A DNA stretch of 64,000 nucleotides. It comes from Caballeronia sp. dw_19. Its GTDB lineage: Bacteria; Pseudomonadota; Gammaproteobacteria; Burkholderiales; Burkholderiaceae. The notes under the pieces are model-generated. The model searched no databases. It worked only from the letters and a program-made list of their open reading frames with translations, and was not told the DNA's origin. Below, in pieces: positions 18,036 through 27,302 of this stretch. Made by a program: the position numbers and the translations under genes. Within the stretch, counting starts at the first letter, position 1, and each line of letters opens with the position of its first letter. Where the stretch lies: contig NZ_JAAVUQ010000031.1 in the NCBI RefSeq assembly GCF_018449515.1, positions 1-64,000 on the forward strand, written 5' to 3'.

Positions 18036-19232
18036 TCACAAGCCCAGAATCATCTGCGCGATGATGTTTTTTTGAATTTCGTTCGAGCCGCCGTAGATCG
18101 ACGTCTTGCGGAAGTTGAAGTAATACGCGGCAAGCGGCGCGGCGTCGTCGTCACCGGCCAGGCTGTGTTCACGTTCGCCTTCCAGATACGCGGGATCGAA
18201 CGCGGCAGCCTGCGGGCCGATGGCTTCGACCATGAGTTCGGTCAGCGCCTGCTGGACTTCGGTACCCTTGATCTTGAGCATCGATGCCTCCGGCCCCGGC
18301 CCGCGCCCGTTCGCTTCGCTCGCCACGACGCGTTGTACGGTGACCTCGAGCGCCATCATCTCGATCTCCAGCGCGGCAATTTTTGATGAAAACACCGGGT
18401 CGCTGAGTAACGAAAGGCCGCCCTTCTTTTGATTGGCGGCGAGCCGTTTCAGGAACACCAGTTCTCGCTTCGATTGCCCCACGCGCGCAATGCCCGTGCG
18501 TTCATGCCCGAGCAAATACTTCGCATAGGTCCAGCCGCGATTTTCTTCGCCGACCAGATTCTCAAGCGGCACCTTAACGTCTTCGAGGAACACTTCGTTG
18601 ACCTCGTGATCTTCGTCGAGCGTGATGATTGGGCGCACGGTGATGCCCGGCGTCTTCATATCGATGAGAAGAAACGAGATGCCTTCCTGTTTCTTCGCGC
18701 CGGTGTCGGTGCGCACGAGGCAGAACATCATGTCGGCGAACTGGCCGAGCGTGGTCCAGGTTTTCTGGCCGTTGACCACGTAGTGATCGCCCTGGCGTTC
18801 AGCGCGCGTTCTCAGCGACGCCAGATCAGACCCCGATCCGGGTTCCGAATAACCCTGGCACCACCAGTCGGTGCCATCGAGAATGCGCGGGAGATAGTGG
18901 GCTTTTTGCGCGTCGCTGCCATATTTCATCAGGACGGGCGCGACCATCGATACCCCGAACGGCAACACGCCGGGCGCACCAATGCGAGCGCATTCTTCGT
19001 CCCAGATGTGGCGCTGCGTCGCGTCCCAACCCGGGCCGCCGTACTCCTTCGGCCACGCGACAACCGACCAGCCACGCGTGCCGAGCAGCTTGTGCCAGCT
19101 CGCGAAGTCGTCGCGATTCAGACGTTTGTGATCGAGTACCTTGGTCCGCAGAGCTTGCGGCAGGTTGGCGTCGAGCCAGGCGCGGATGTCGGCGCGAAAT
19201 GCGTCGTCGGCGGGGGAATAATTCAGGTCCAT
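18036..19232 (-). CDS. Acyl-CoA dehydrogenase, large-subunit type (PimC-like)
   Basis: This 398-residue FAD-dependent acyl-CoA dehydrogenase has its flavin loop as GYSEPGSGSDLASL and the beta-domain segment YVVNGQKTWTTLGQFAD. The C-terminal motif is IYGGSNEIQKNIIAQ, where the MCAD-type catalytic Glu is replaced by Gly. The base may instead be the Glu in LGHERTGIARVG, as in enzymes with the catalytic residue on the other helix. It resembles the large subunit of pimeloyl-CoA dehydrogenase. It is the first gene of the leftward operon; a GGAGACACAGCGC site supports the start. Together with the two MaoC genes it supplies dehydrogenation and hydration. Confidence 0.88.
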   Translation of the reverse strand: MDLNYSPADDAFRADIRAWLDANLPQALRTKVLDHKRLNRDDFASWHKLLGTRGWSVVAWPKEYGGPGWDATQRHIWDEECARIGAPGVLPFGVSMVAPVLMKYGSDAQKAHYLPRILDGTDWWCQGYSEPGSGSDLASLRTRAERQGDHYVVNGQKTWTTLGQFADMMFCLVRTDTGAKKQEGISFLLIDMKTPGITVRPIITLDEDHEVNEVFLEDVKVPLENLVGEENRGWTYAKYLLGHERTGIARVGQSKRELVFLKRLAANQKKGGLSLLSDPVFSSKIAALEIEMMALEVTVQRVVASEANGRGPGPEASMLKIKGTEVQQALTELMVEAIGPQAAAFDPAYLEGEREHSLAGDDDAAPLAAYYFNFRKTSIYGGSNEIQKNIIAQMILGL

Positions 19233-19299
19233 GCGCTGTGTCTCCTGTCATGACCCGGGTCGGCCATGAGGAGACGCGCCTTAGCTGAACCTGTTCAGC

Positions 19300-19794
19300 T
19301 TATTGCAGCGGCTCTTTCAGTGCGGCCGGCACGGACAACGGCATCACGTCGATGCCTTCTTCCATCAATGCGTGCGCATCTTCAGGCGTTGCGACGCCGC
19401 GAATATTGCGCGCCGGCGCTTCGTCGTAATGCATGCGCCGCGCCTCTTCAGCAAAACGGTCGCCCACGTTCTCCGTCTTCGCGAGAATTTCCCGCATGAA
19501 CTGCAGCGCACGCGCCTGAAGCGCCTGGTCGGCGTCTTGCGGCGGTCTGGCCGCTTGCATGACGTTCGACCCGTTCGATCCGGCGGCTTCTTTTTCGCCC
19601 TGATCGGAACTGCTCGAAGAGCGGCTCGCCGACAAATTCAGGCGCGGCGCCGACGGCATGCGGCTCACCTCCGTTGTCGAGCACACCGGGCAAGCCACGA
19701 GCTTGCGCGACAACTGGGATTCGAACTCATCGGTCGAAGCAAACCAGCCTTCGAAACGATGGTCGTGCGAGCACTTCAAGTCGAGAACCTTCAT
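19300..19794 (-). CDS. DUF1178 family protein
   Basis: This 164-residue soluble protein begins MKVLDLKCSHDHRFEGWF and has a second pair of cysteines in VACPVCSTTEVSRMPSAP, giving a zinc-ribbon-like N-terminal half typical of DUF1178. A low-complexity Ser/Gln linker and a helical C-terminal half (EARRMHYDEAPARNIRGVATPEDA) follow. The family is widespread in Alpha- and Betaproteobacteria, with no established function. It lies downstream of the complex I gene cluster on the same strand but beyond a strong terminator, so it is probably transcribed on its own. Confidence 0.85.
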   Translation of the reverse strand: MKVLDLKCSHDHRFEGWFASTDEFESQLSRKLVACPVCSTTEVSRMPSAPRLNLSASRSSSSSDQGEKEAAGSNGSNVMQAARPPQDADQALQARALQFMREILAKTENVGDRFAEEARRMHYDEAPARNIRGVATPEDAHALMEEGIDVMPLSVPAALKEPLQ

Positions 19795-19964
19795 GCTGAT
19801 CGGGGCTTGTTAGAAAGTTTAATCGCAAAAACGCGTTTTGTGAACGACCGTTCGCAAAAAATCACATCGCGACCATTTGATAGATGGGTGGAACACACGT
19901 TCGATTTTAGCCCGGCGCCGGAACGCGTGCCGAACGACGCGCAGTCCTGATTGAGCAGACAAAT

Positions 19965-19992
19965 AAAAAGCGGCCTTCACGGCCGCTTTTTT
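19965..19992 (-). terminator. Terminator of the nuo operon
   Basis: AAAAAGCGGCC and GGCCGCTTTTTT pair perfectly around a five-base loop, with a T-run when read leftward. It lies just past the NUDIX gene and is the natural end of the transcript carrying nuoA-N, DUF2818 and NUDIX. Confidence 0.88.
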
Positions 19993-20020
19993 GGGGTGCG
20001 TCGGGCATTTCAGTCGCAGC

Positions 20021-20623
20021 TCAGTCGCTGACCGGATCGCCCAACGCCCACTCACCCGACATCACCTTTTCCAGCCAGAAGCTGCCGATGATCGTCTTGA
20101 CGTCGCTGATATGACCACTTTTGATCCACTCGAAAATCTGCGACCGGTCCGCGATAAACGTCTCCAGGAACTCACCCTCGTCGAGCTTGCTTTCGCCTGC
20201 GGTCAAGCCACGGGCCAAATAAAGGTCGATGAATTCAGTGGAGTAGGAAATGACCGGATGAATCCGCGTCAGCAGAAACCACTCGCGTGCTGTATATCCG
20301 GTTTCTTCAAGAAGCTCGCGTTTTGCACACGCCAGTTCGCTTTCGTTCGGGTCGATCTTGCCGGCGGGATATTCGAGCAGGACCTTGGCGATCGGATATC
20401 GATACTGTCGTTCAAGCAGCACGCGGCCGTCATCGAACAGCGGCAGGATCATCACGGCGCCCGGATGTTCGACGAACTCGCGCGTGGCGTGCTTGCCGTC
20501 GGGCAGTTCGACCGTATCGATCTTGAGCGTGAGGAACTTGCCCTTATGCAGCAACGTGCTCTCGACCGTCTTCTCGAGCAAGCCATCGTCGGAGTCGGGG
20601 AAATCGAGAGATTGGTCAGCCAT
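20021..20623 (-). CDS. NUDIX hydrolase, ADP-ribose pyrophosphatase type
   Basis: This 200-residue NUDIX protein has the complete Nudix box: G, then E, then the REL-LEE-TG core in GKIDPNESELACAKRELLEE, which binds Mg. Overall it resembles ADP-ribose pyrophosphatase (NudF), which splits ADP-ribose to AMP and ribose 5-phosphate and protects against free ADP-ribose formed from NAD turnover. The start at 20623 is preferred over one nine codons earlier because the family-like N-terminus begins there. It is 71 bases downstream of the DUF2818 gene and ends the complex I transcript, which may link NAD housekeeping to NADH oxidation. Confidence 0.87.
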   Translation of the reverse strand: MADQSLDFPDSDDGLLEKTVESTLLHKGKFLTLKIDTVELPDGKHATREFVEHPGAVMILPLFDDGRVLLERQYRYPIAKVLLEYPAGKIDPNESELACAKRELLEETGYTAREWFLLTRIHPVISYSTEFIDLYLARGLTAGESKLDEGEFLETFIADRSQIFEWIKSGHISDVKTIIGSFWLEKVMSGEWALGDPVSD

Positions 20624-20694
20624 CGTGCACCTTGAAAGAGACGCGCTCAACTTTAGAGTTAAACACGAGGATCAAGCCACGACGGCCGTCGCCG

Positions 20695-20991
20695 TCAGCG
20701 GCGCTTGACGAGATACTGGAACGTGAAGCCGGGGAACGCGAGCACCAGGAACAGGCTGAAGGTCACGGCGTAAAACTGCCAGCCCTGCTCGAACCGGTTG
20801 CCCGCACGCGCTTCAAGCATAAAGCCGAGCGCGCCCACGACAAAATAAAGCACGATCAATTCCGCGATGCGAATCCAGCCGTTTTTCTTCGTCGTCTTGA
20901 GCGAGACGACAGAAAAAAGGCGCTGATTCGCGAACGGGAGGTTAGCGCCGACCAGCGCCAACAACACGATAAACCAGCCCGCTGCCGACAT
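20695..20991 (-). CDS. DUF2818 membrane protein, coupled to nuoN
   Basis: This 98-residue inner-membrane protein has about three hydrophobic segments (AAGWFIVLLALVGANLPF, AELIVLYFVVGALGFML and FYAVTFSLFLVLAFPG) and a basic C-terminus. Its start shares a base with the nuoN stop (TAATG), so it is translationally coupled to complex I subunit N. DUF2818 is found in Betaproteobacteria, typically in this position, which suggests an accessory or assembly role for complex I; this is inference from context. The longer open frame reaching into nuoN is an artefact of overlap. Confidence 0.85.
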   Translation of the reverse strand: MSAAGWFIVLLALVGANLPFANQRLFSVVSLKTTKKNGWIRIAELIVLYFVVGALGFMLEARAGNRFEQGWQFYAVTFSLFLVLAFPGFTFQYLVKRR

Positions 20992-22469
20992 TACAACTGG
21001 AACGGCAAGGTATGCGTGATCGCGGCCAGGCAGGCGTTCATCAGCGGTCCGGGGACAATGCCAAGCACCAGCACAGCCAGGCCATTGAACGCGAGCAGCG
21101 CGCGCTTCAGGTTGTCCGCGATGATCGGCGATGTATCGGTCGGTGCATCGAAGTACATCAACTTGACGATACGCAGGTAGTAGAACGCACCCACGAGCGA
21201 CGACATCACAGCCAGCACCGCGAGCCACGTCAGGCCGGCGTTCATGGTGGCCTCGAGCACGGCGAGCTTCGCGTAGAAGCCGACCATCGGCGGAATGCCG
21301 GCGAGCGAGAACATCATGATCATCATCACGAATGCGAACACCGGGCTACGCTGGTTCAGGCCCTTGAAGTCGTCGAGCGTTTCGGCTTCGAAGTCCTTGC
21401 GTGCCAACAACATGACGATACCGAAGGTGCCGAGCGTGGTCAGCAAATAGATGATGCTGTAGAACATGGCCGAGCTGTATGCGTTCGCGGCGCCGTCAGC
21501 CTTGCCGTCGACCACGCCTGCCAGCATGCCGAGCAGCACGAAGCCCATGTTCGAGATAGCCGAGTACGCCAGCATCCGCTTGATGTTCTTCTGCACGATA
21601 CCCGTCACGTTACCCACGATCAGCGACAACGCGGCCAGGATCACCAGCATCTCTTGCCAGTCCACCGCCAGTGGCAGCAGCGCCATCACGAGGAAACGCA
21701 GACCCCACGCAAACGCCGCGGCCTTCGGGCCGCCGCCGGTGAGCAGCGTCATTGCGGTCGGTGCGCCTTGGTACACGTCAGGCACCCACATATGGAACGG
21801 CACCGCGCCCATCTTGAACGCCACGCCTGCCACCACGAAGATCACGCCGAACAACAGGACTGCGTCGTTGATGCGGCCAGTTGCGATCGCCTTCGCGACT
21901 TCGTTCAGTTCGAGCGAGCCGGTCGCGCCGTACAGCATCGAGATGCCGTAGAGCAGGAAACCCGAAGCGAGCGCGCCAAGTACGTAGTACTTCATCGCGG
22001 ATTCGTTGGCTTGCGGCGAGTCCTTGCGCAACGCGATCACTGCGTACAACGACAACGACATCAGTTCCAGGCCGAGATACAGCGTCAGGAAGTTGTTGCC
22101 GGAAATCATCACGCACTGGCCGAGCAGCGAGAACAAGCCAAGCAGGAAGAAGTCGCCGCGGAACAGGTCGCGATCTTCAAGATACTTGCGTGAATAGATG
22201 ATCGATACCGCGAAGCCGAGCGTCACGACCGCTTTCATCGCGCTCGCAAACGGATCGACCACGTACATGCGCGTGAAGTAGTAATGCGGCGTGGGATCGA
22301 GCGCCTGGAAGGCGAACCACACACCGACCACAATGGCCGACACAACTGAAATCAGGTAGGTCGTGTGACGGCTCTTCACGCCGAAGATGGTGTCGTTCAA
22401 CCAGGCCACGACGACCATCAACATCAACAGTCCATCGGGTAACAGGGCACTCATGGGGGCGTTTTGCAT
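20991..22469 (-). CDS. nuoN: NADH-quinone oxidoreductase subunit N
   Basis: This 492-residue antiporter-like membrane subunit of complex I has about 14 transmembrane helices and is paralogous to NuoL and NuoM. Proton-channel residues are expected in the helices around MKYYVLGALASGFLLYGIS and KMGAVPFHMWVPDVYQGAP, the latter being the conserved broken-helix region. It acts in the inner membrane, coupling NADH:ubiquinone electron flow to proton translocation. It is the last core subunit gene of the cluster, 24 bases after nuoM, and is coupled to the DUF2818 gene. Confidence 0.97.
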   Translation of the reverse strand: MQNAPMSALLPDGLLMLMVVVAWLNDTIFGVKSRHTTYLISVVSAIVVGVWFAFQALDPTPHYYFTRMYVVDPFASAMKAVVTLGFAVSIIYSRKYLEDRDLFRGDFFLLGLFSLLGQCVMISGNNFLTLYLGLELMSLSLYAVIALRKDSPQANESAMKYYVLGALASGFLLYGISMLYGATGSLELNEVAKAIATGRINDAVLLFGVIFVVAGVAFKMGAVPFHMWVPDVYQGAPTAMTLLTGGGPKAAAFAWGLRFLVMALLPLAVDWQEMLVILAALSLIVGNVTGIVQKNIKRMLAYSAISNMGFVLLGMLAGVVDGKADGAANAYSSAMFYSIIYLLTTLGTFGIVMLLARKDFEAETLDDFKGLNQRSPVFAFVMMIMMFSLAGIPPMVGFYAKLAVLEATMNAGLTWLAVLAVMSSLVGAFYYLRIVKLMYFDAPTDTSPIIADNLKRALLAFNGLAVLVLGIVPGPLMNACLAAITHTLPFQL

Positions 22470-22493
22470 GATCTATTATTTCCTCCGCACGCG

Positions 22494-23984
22494 TTACTGG
22501 GCCAGCGGCAGTTTGGACTGCGCGACGTGGGAGAGGAGATTTTCTACGGATGCGTGCATCACGTCGGTGAACGGCTTCGGATACAGGCCCATGTACAGCG
22601 TGAATACGGCAAGCACGGCGAGCATGAAGAATTCGCGCTTGTTGATGTCCTTCAGCTTCGCCACGTGCTCGTTCGCTATCGCGCCGAACTGCACACGCTT
22701 GTACATCCACAGCGTGTAAGCCGCGCCGAGAATCAGCGTGAAGGCAGCCAGGAAACCGATCCAGAAGTTGAACTTCACGGCAGCCAGAATCACCATGAAT
22801 TCACCAACGAAACCTGAGGTACCCGGCAAGCCGCAGTTGGCCATCGCGAACAGCATGGCGAACGCGGCGAACTTCGGCATGACGTTGACCACACCGCCGT
22901 AGTCCGCAATCTGGCGCGAATGCATACGGTCGTACAGCACGCCGATACACAGGAACATCGCACCCGAGACAAAGCCGTGCGAGATCATCTGGATGATCGC
23001 GCCTTCCATGCCGAGCGTGCTGAAGATGAAGAAACCCAGCGTGACGAAGCCCATGTGCGCAATCGACGAATACGCCACCAGCTTCTTCATGTCTTCCTGC
23101 ACCAGCGCCACGAAGCCGATGTAGATCACCGCGATCAAGGACAACGTGATCACCACCGGCGCCAGGAAATGACTGGCATCGGGCGCGATAGGCAGCGAGA
23201 AGCGGATGAAACCGTACGCACCGAGCTTCAGCATGATCGCGGCCAGCACGACCGAGCCGCCCGTCGGCGCTTCCACGTGGGCGTCAGGCAACCACGTGTG
23301 AACCGGCCACATCGGCACCTTCACGGCGAAGGCCAGGAAGAACGCGATGAACAGCAATATCTGCGGCGTGAAACCGATCTTCAGCGCGTGCCACGCAGCG
23401 ATGTCGAACGTGTGCGTCTGTGTGTACAGATACAGCAACGCGATCAGCATCAGCAGCGAGCCCATCAGCGTGTACAGGAAGAACTTGAACGCGGCATACA
23501 CGCGGTTCGGCCCGCCCCACACACCGATGATGATGTACATCGGAATCAGCGTTGCTTCGAAGAAGACGTAGAACAACATGCCGTCGGCGGTCGAGAACAC
23601 GCCGATCATGAGGCCCGACAAGATCAGGAACGCGGCCAGGTATTGCGCCACGCGAACCGTGATGACTTCCCACGCGCTGATGATCGTGACCACCGTGATC
23701 AACGCGGTCAAGACGACGAACCACATGGAAAGACCGTCGACACCCAGGTGATACGAGATGTTGAAGCGATCGATCCAGACAGCCTTTTCTTCGAACTGCA
23801 GCGCGGCCGACGAGTTGTCGAAGCCGGTAATCAGGGGAATGGTGACGACCAGCCCAAGAATCGAGCCGATCAGCGCAAGCCAGCGCGACGGGCCCGGATT
23901 GCTGTCATTGCCTATTGCCAGTACCAGGATGCCGACAATGATCGGCGTCCAGATCGCGAGACTAAGAATGGGTAAAGAGTGCAT
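22494..23984 (-). CDS. nuoM: NADH-quinone oxidoreductase subunit M
   Basis: This 496-residue antiporter-like subunit of complex I has about 14 membrane helices. Conserved segments include VDGLSMWFVVLT near residue 83, the Glu in the fifth helix region (FYVFFEATLIPMYIIIG) and VPMWPVHTWLPDAHVEAPT with its proton-channel His and Pro. It forms one of the three proton channels of the membrane arm. It lies 17 bases after nuoL and 24 bases before nuoN. Length and sequence are typical. Confidence 0.97.
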   Translation of the reverse strand: MHSLPILSLAIWTPIIVGILVLAIGNDSNPGPSRWLALIGSILGLVVTIPLITGFDNSSAALQFEEKAVWIDRFNISYHLGVDGLSMWFVVLTALITVVTIISAWEVITVRVAQYLAAFLILSGLMIGVFSTADGMLFYVFFEATLIPMYIIIGVWGGPNRVYAAFKFFLYTLMGSLLMLIALLYLYTQTHTFDIAAWHALKIGFTPQILLFIAFFLAFAVKVPMWPVHTWLPDAHVEAPTGGSVVLAAIMLKLGAYGFIRFSLPIAPDASHFLAPVVITLSLIAVIYIGFVALVQEDMKKLVAYSSIAHMGFVTLGFFIFSTLGMEGAIIQMISHGFVSGAMFLCIGVLYDRMHSRQIADYGGVVNVMPKFAAFAMLFAMANCGLPGTSGFVGEFMVILAAVKFNFWIGFLAAFTLILGAAYTLWMYKRVQFGAIANEHVAKLKDINKREFFMLAVLAVFTLYMGLYPKPFTDVMHASVENLLSHVAQSKLPLAQ

Positions 23985-24001
23985 AGATAGGTGTCCCCGC
24001 C

Positions 24002-26074
24002 TTATTTGCCGCCGAGCGTTACAAACAGGGTCAAGAGCCCCAACATGCCAATGATCATGGCGAACGCGTAGTGATAGATGTAACCGGATTGAAGGAAGCG
24101 AATCACACCGGCAAACCAGCCGACGAACTTCGCGAGACCGTTGACGATGCCGTCGATGACCGCGACATCGCCCTCTTTCCAGAGTCCGCGGCCAATGGCG
24201 ACCGCGCCCTTTGCAAATACGACTTCATTGATCTTGTCGAGGTAGTACTTGTTGTCGAGCAAGGTCCAGATCGGCAGGAAGCGTTGCTTGATCACGCCCG
24301 GCAAATCCGTGCGCTTCCAGTACAGGAACCACGACACCACCACGCCAGCGAGCGCCAGCCACACCGGCAAGCCCTCGACTGAACTCAGGCCCATCGCAAA
24401 CCAGCCGTGGAATTCCTCGGCCATTTCATGCAGCGCCGGATGGTTTTCGCCGATGAAGATCACCTTGTCGAACACCACGCCATGCGCGAAGAAGTCGCCG
24501 AACAACATGGGGCCGATCGCGATTGCGCCGATGATCACCGACGGAATCGCCAGCAGGATCAGCGGAAGCGTGATGACCCATGGTGTTTCGTGCGGAACGT
24601 GCGGGCCGTGACCATGACCGTGATCGTCATGACCGTGTGAATCATGCGCGTCGTGTGCATGTGCCGCAGCTTCGATCGCCATCGGGCTTTCCGGATGCTT
24701 CGGACCGCGGAAACGCTCCTTGCCGTGGAACACCAGGAAGTACATGCGGAACGAATACAGCGCCGTGACGAACACGCTTGCCACCACCGCGAAATACGCG
24801 AAACCCGAGCCGGCGATGTGCGAGGCCTTCACGGCATCGATGATCGAATCCTTCGAGTAGAAGCCCGAGAAGAACGGTGTACCGATCAGCGCCAGCGAAC
24901 CGATCAGTGACGTGATCCACGTGATCGGCATGTACTTACGCAGGCCGCCCATGTTGCGCATGTCCTGGTCGTGGTGCATGCCGATGATCACCGAACCCGC
25001 GCCAAGGAACAGCAGCGCTTTGAAGAACGCATGCGTCGCCAGGTGAAACACCGCCACCGGGTAAGCGGAGACGCCGAGCGCCACCGTCATGTAACCGAGT
25101 TGCGAGAGCGTGGAGTAAGCCACCACGCGCTTGATGTCGTTCTGCACCACACCAAGAAAACCCATGAACAGCGCGGTGATCGCGCCGATCACCGTCACGA
25201 ACGACAACGCCGAATCCGACAATTCGAACAGCGGCGACATGCGCGTGACCATGAAAATACCGGCCGTCACCATGGTTGCCGCGTGGATCAGCGCCGAGAT
25301 CGGCGTCGGGCCTTCCATGGAGTCCGGCAGCCACACGTGCAGCGGGAACTGCGCCGACTTACCCATCGCACCAATGAACAGGCAGATACAGGCAACGGTC
25401 AGCAGACCCCAGTCCGTGCCCGGGAACGTCATGCCGGCCAGCGCGGTACGGTGAGCGAAGACATCGCCGTAATTCAGCGAACCCGCAAACGCCAGCAACA
25501 AGCCGATGCCGAGCAGGAATCCGAAGTCGCCCACGCGGTTCACGATGAACGCCTTCATGTTCGCGTAGATGGCCGTCGGACGCGTGAAGTAGAAGCCGAT
25601 CAGCAGGTACGACACGAGACCCACCGCTTCCCAGCCGAAGAACAACTGCAGGAAGTTGTTGCTCATCACGAGCATCAGCATGGAGAACGTGAAGAGCGAG
25701 ATATACGAGAAGAAGCGCTCGTAGCCCACTTTCTCGTCGGCCATGTAGCCGATCGTGTAGATGTGCACCATCAGCGAGACGAAGGTGACGATCACCATCA
25801 TCATCGCGGTGAGCGAGTCGACCAGGAAGCCGATCTCCATCTTCAGCGGACCGACCGTCATCCATTCGTAGATGGTCGCGTTGAAGCTCGCGCCCTGCAT
25901 CACGTCGACCAGGACGAAGCAGGAGAGCACGAACGAGATCATCACGCCGAGGATCGTGATGCGGTGCGAAGCCTTGCGCCCGATCTTCCAGCCGAACAGG
26001 CCGGCGATCAGCGAACCGGCAAGTGGCGCCAGCGCAATCGTGAGCAGAAGGTTTTCATTGAGTGTCGTGGACAT
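24002..26074 (-). CDS. nuoL: NADH-quinone oxidoreductase subunit L
   Basis: This 690-residue subunit is the largest and most distal membrane-arm subunit of complex I. It carries antiporter-like helices (FFGWEAVGLVSYLLIGF with the key Glu, and KSAQFPLHVWLPDSMEGPTP) and the long lateral C-terminal helix that runs along the arm. A loop around residues 468-491 contains a striking His/Asp-rich run (AHAHDAHDSHGHDDHGHGHG), which could bind metal. Such His-rich loops occur in several betaproteobacterial NuoL proteins; whether they matter is not known. It follows nuoK by 17 bases. Confidence 0.97.
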   Translation of the reverse strand: MSTTLNENLLLTIALAPLAGSLIAGLFGWKIGRKASHRITILGVMISFVLSCFVLVDVMQGASFNATIYEWMTVGPLKMEIGFLVDSLTAMMMVIVTFVSLMVHIYTIGYMADEKVGYERFFSYISLFTFSMLMLVMSNNFLQLFFGWEAVGLVSYLLIGFYFTRPTAIYANMKAFIVNRVGDFGFLLGIGLLLAFAGSLNYGDVFAHRTALAGMTFPGTDWGLLTVACICLFIGAMGKSAQFPLHVWLPDSMEGPTPISALIHAATMVTAGIFMVTRMSPLFELSDSALSFVTVIGAITALFMGFLGVVQNDIKRVVAYSTLSQLGYMTVALGVSAYPVAVFHLATHAFFKALLFLGAGSVIIGMHHDQDMRNMGGLRKYMPITWITSLIGSLALIGTPFFSGFYSKDSIIDAVKASHIAGSGFAYFAVVASVFVTALYSFRMYFLVFHGKERFRGPKHPESPMAIEAAAHAHDAHDSHGHDDHGHGHGPHVPHETPWVITLPLILLAIPSVIIGAIAIGPMLFGDFFAHGVVFDKVIFIGENHPALHEMAEEFHGWFAMGLSSVEGLPVWLALAGVVVSWFLYWKRTDLPGVIKQRFLPIWTLLDNKYYLDKINEVVFAKGAVAIGRGLWKEGDVAVIDGIVNGLAKFVGWFAGVIRFLQSGYIYHYAFAMIIGMLGLLTLFVTLGGK

Positions 26075-26091
26075 ATCTGTCTTGCCTGAAA

Positions 26092-26397
26092 TTAACCTTT
26101 GAGCTGATCGAGGTCTTCGACGTTGATCGTGTCGAGACTGCGGAACAATGTGACCAGGATAGCGAGGCCGATTGCGGCTTCAGCCGCCGCGACCGTCAGC
26201 ACGAAGAACACGAAGATCTGTCCGTGGATGTCGCCGAGATAATGCGAGAAGGCGACGAAGTTCGTGTTGACCGCCAGCAGCATCAATTCGATCGCCATCA
26301 AGATGATGATGATGTTACGTCGATTCAGAAAAATGCCGACGATGCTGATCGCGAACAGGATCGCGCCAAGCACAAGGTAATGGGCAAGACTCAACAT
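26092..26397 (-). CDS. nuoK: NADH-quinone oxidoreductase subunit K
   Basis: This 101-residue subunit has three transmembrane helices and is homologous to MrpC. Conserved membrane glutamates are visible in [14 protein letters not shown] and in [13 protein letters not shown]; both take part in the proton path between the quinone site and the antiporter-like subunits. Length is typical. It is 14 bases downstream of nuoJ and 17 upstream of nuoL. Confidence 0.96.
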   Translation of the reverse strand: MLSLAHYLVLGAILFAISIVGIFLNRRNIIIILMAIELMLLAVNTNFVAFSHYLGDIHGQIFVFFVLTVAAAEAAIGLAILVTLFRSLDTINVEDLDQLKG

Positions 26398-26411
26398 GGT
26401 TATTTTTCTCC

Positions 26412-27113
26412 TCAGCCTTTGTTGTCGACCGTGCCGGCGCCGGCATTGCCGGTCACGGGCGGATTGGTCGTGGCGTCCGGCGCTTCTTTCTCGGACTTCA
26501 TCTTGACGATCCGCACGCGATCTTTCGCCCGCACCTTGACCTGGTCGCTGATGCGCTGGCGCTTGCTGTCCTTCTTCTCGCGAACGGTCAGCGAGACGGC
26601 CGCGATAATGGCCACCAGCAGGATCAGGCCGGCAATTTCAAACGCGAAGATATAGTCGGTGTAGATGACCTTGCCGATCAGCTGCGTGTTCGACATCACC
26701 GCGTTCGGGCCCACGCCGGAACCCACCCCGTTGACCAGCATCGCGTCGCGCACCGGCGTCACCGTCGCGCCGTAACCGTGCCAAAGAATCAGCGCGGTTT
26801 CTATGATGATGATCGCGCCCACAATGCTCGCTATAGGCACGAACTTCTTGAAGTCGCCGTGCAGCACGTCGAGGTTGATGTCCAGCATCATCACCACGAA
26901 GAGGAACAGCACCATCACCGCGCCGACGTAGACGAGAACCAGCAGAATGGCGAGGAATTCGGCCTCAAGCAGCATCCAGATCGCGGCCGCGTTGAAGAAC
27001 GCGAGCACGAGGAACAAGGCGGACGCCACCGGATTGCGCGAAGTGATCACCTTCAACGCCGAGACAACCAGCAGCAGCGCGAAGATGTAAAACAGTACGG
27101 TCGTGAATTCCAT
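26412..27113 (-). CDS. nuoJ: NADH-quinone oxidoreductase subunit J
   Basis: This 233-residue subunit has five membrane helices; the third carries the conserved Tyr/Gly-rich segment [17 protein letters not shown], which can switch between alpha and pi helix. The last 60 or so residues form a charged cytoplasmic tail ([20 protein letters not shown]...), longer than in E. coli and common in Burkholderiales. The ATG at 27113 matches the usual [15 protein letters not shown] start; the upstream frame encodes no plausible extension. A gap of 189 bases separates it from nuoI, the widest in the cluster. Confidence 0.95.
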   Translation of the reverse strand: MEFTTVLFYIFALLLVVSALKVITSRNPVASALFLVLAFFNAAAIWMLLEAEFLAILLVLVYVGAVMVLFLFVVMMLDINLDVLHGDFKKFVPIASIVGAIIIIETALILWHGYGATVTPVRDAMLVNGVGSGVGPNAVMSNTQLIGKVIYTDYIFAFEIAGLILLVAIIAAVSLTVREKKDSKRQRISDQVKVRAKDRVRIVKMKSEKEAPDATTNPPVTGNAGAGTVDNKG

Positions 27114-27302
27114 GATTACCGGTTCATCGTTAGGCTTTGTGTTTTGACACAAGCACGCCGTGTCGCGTTTTTTAAGAACGCAACCTACAAGCTTGGCGCG
27201 CGGGCCGGAACAGCAGGTCAATTCAAATGCAGGAACAGCAAGGGGCGCGGCGGTGTTCAGCTTGCTCTGCCCCGCTCCGCTTTATTGCGTTTTTACCGCG
27301 TC

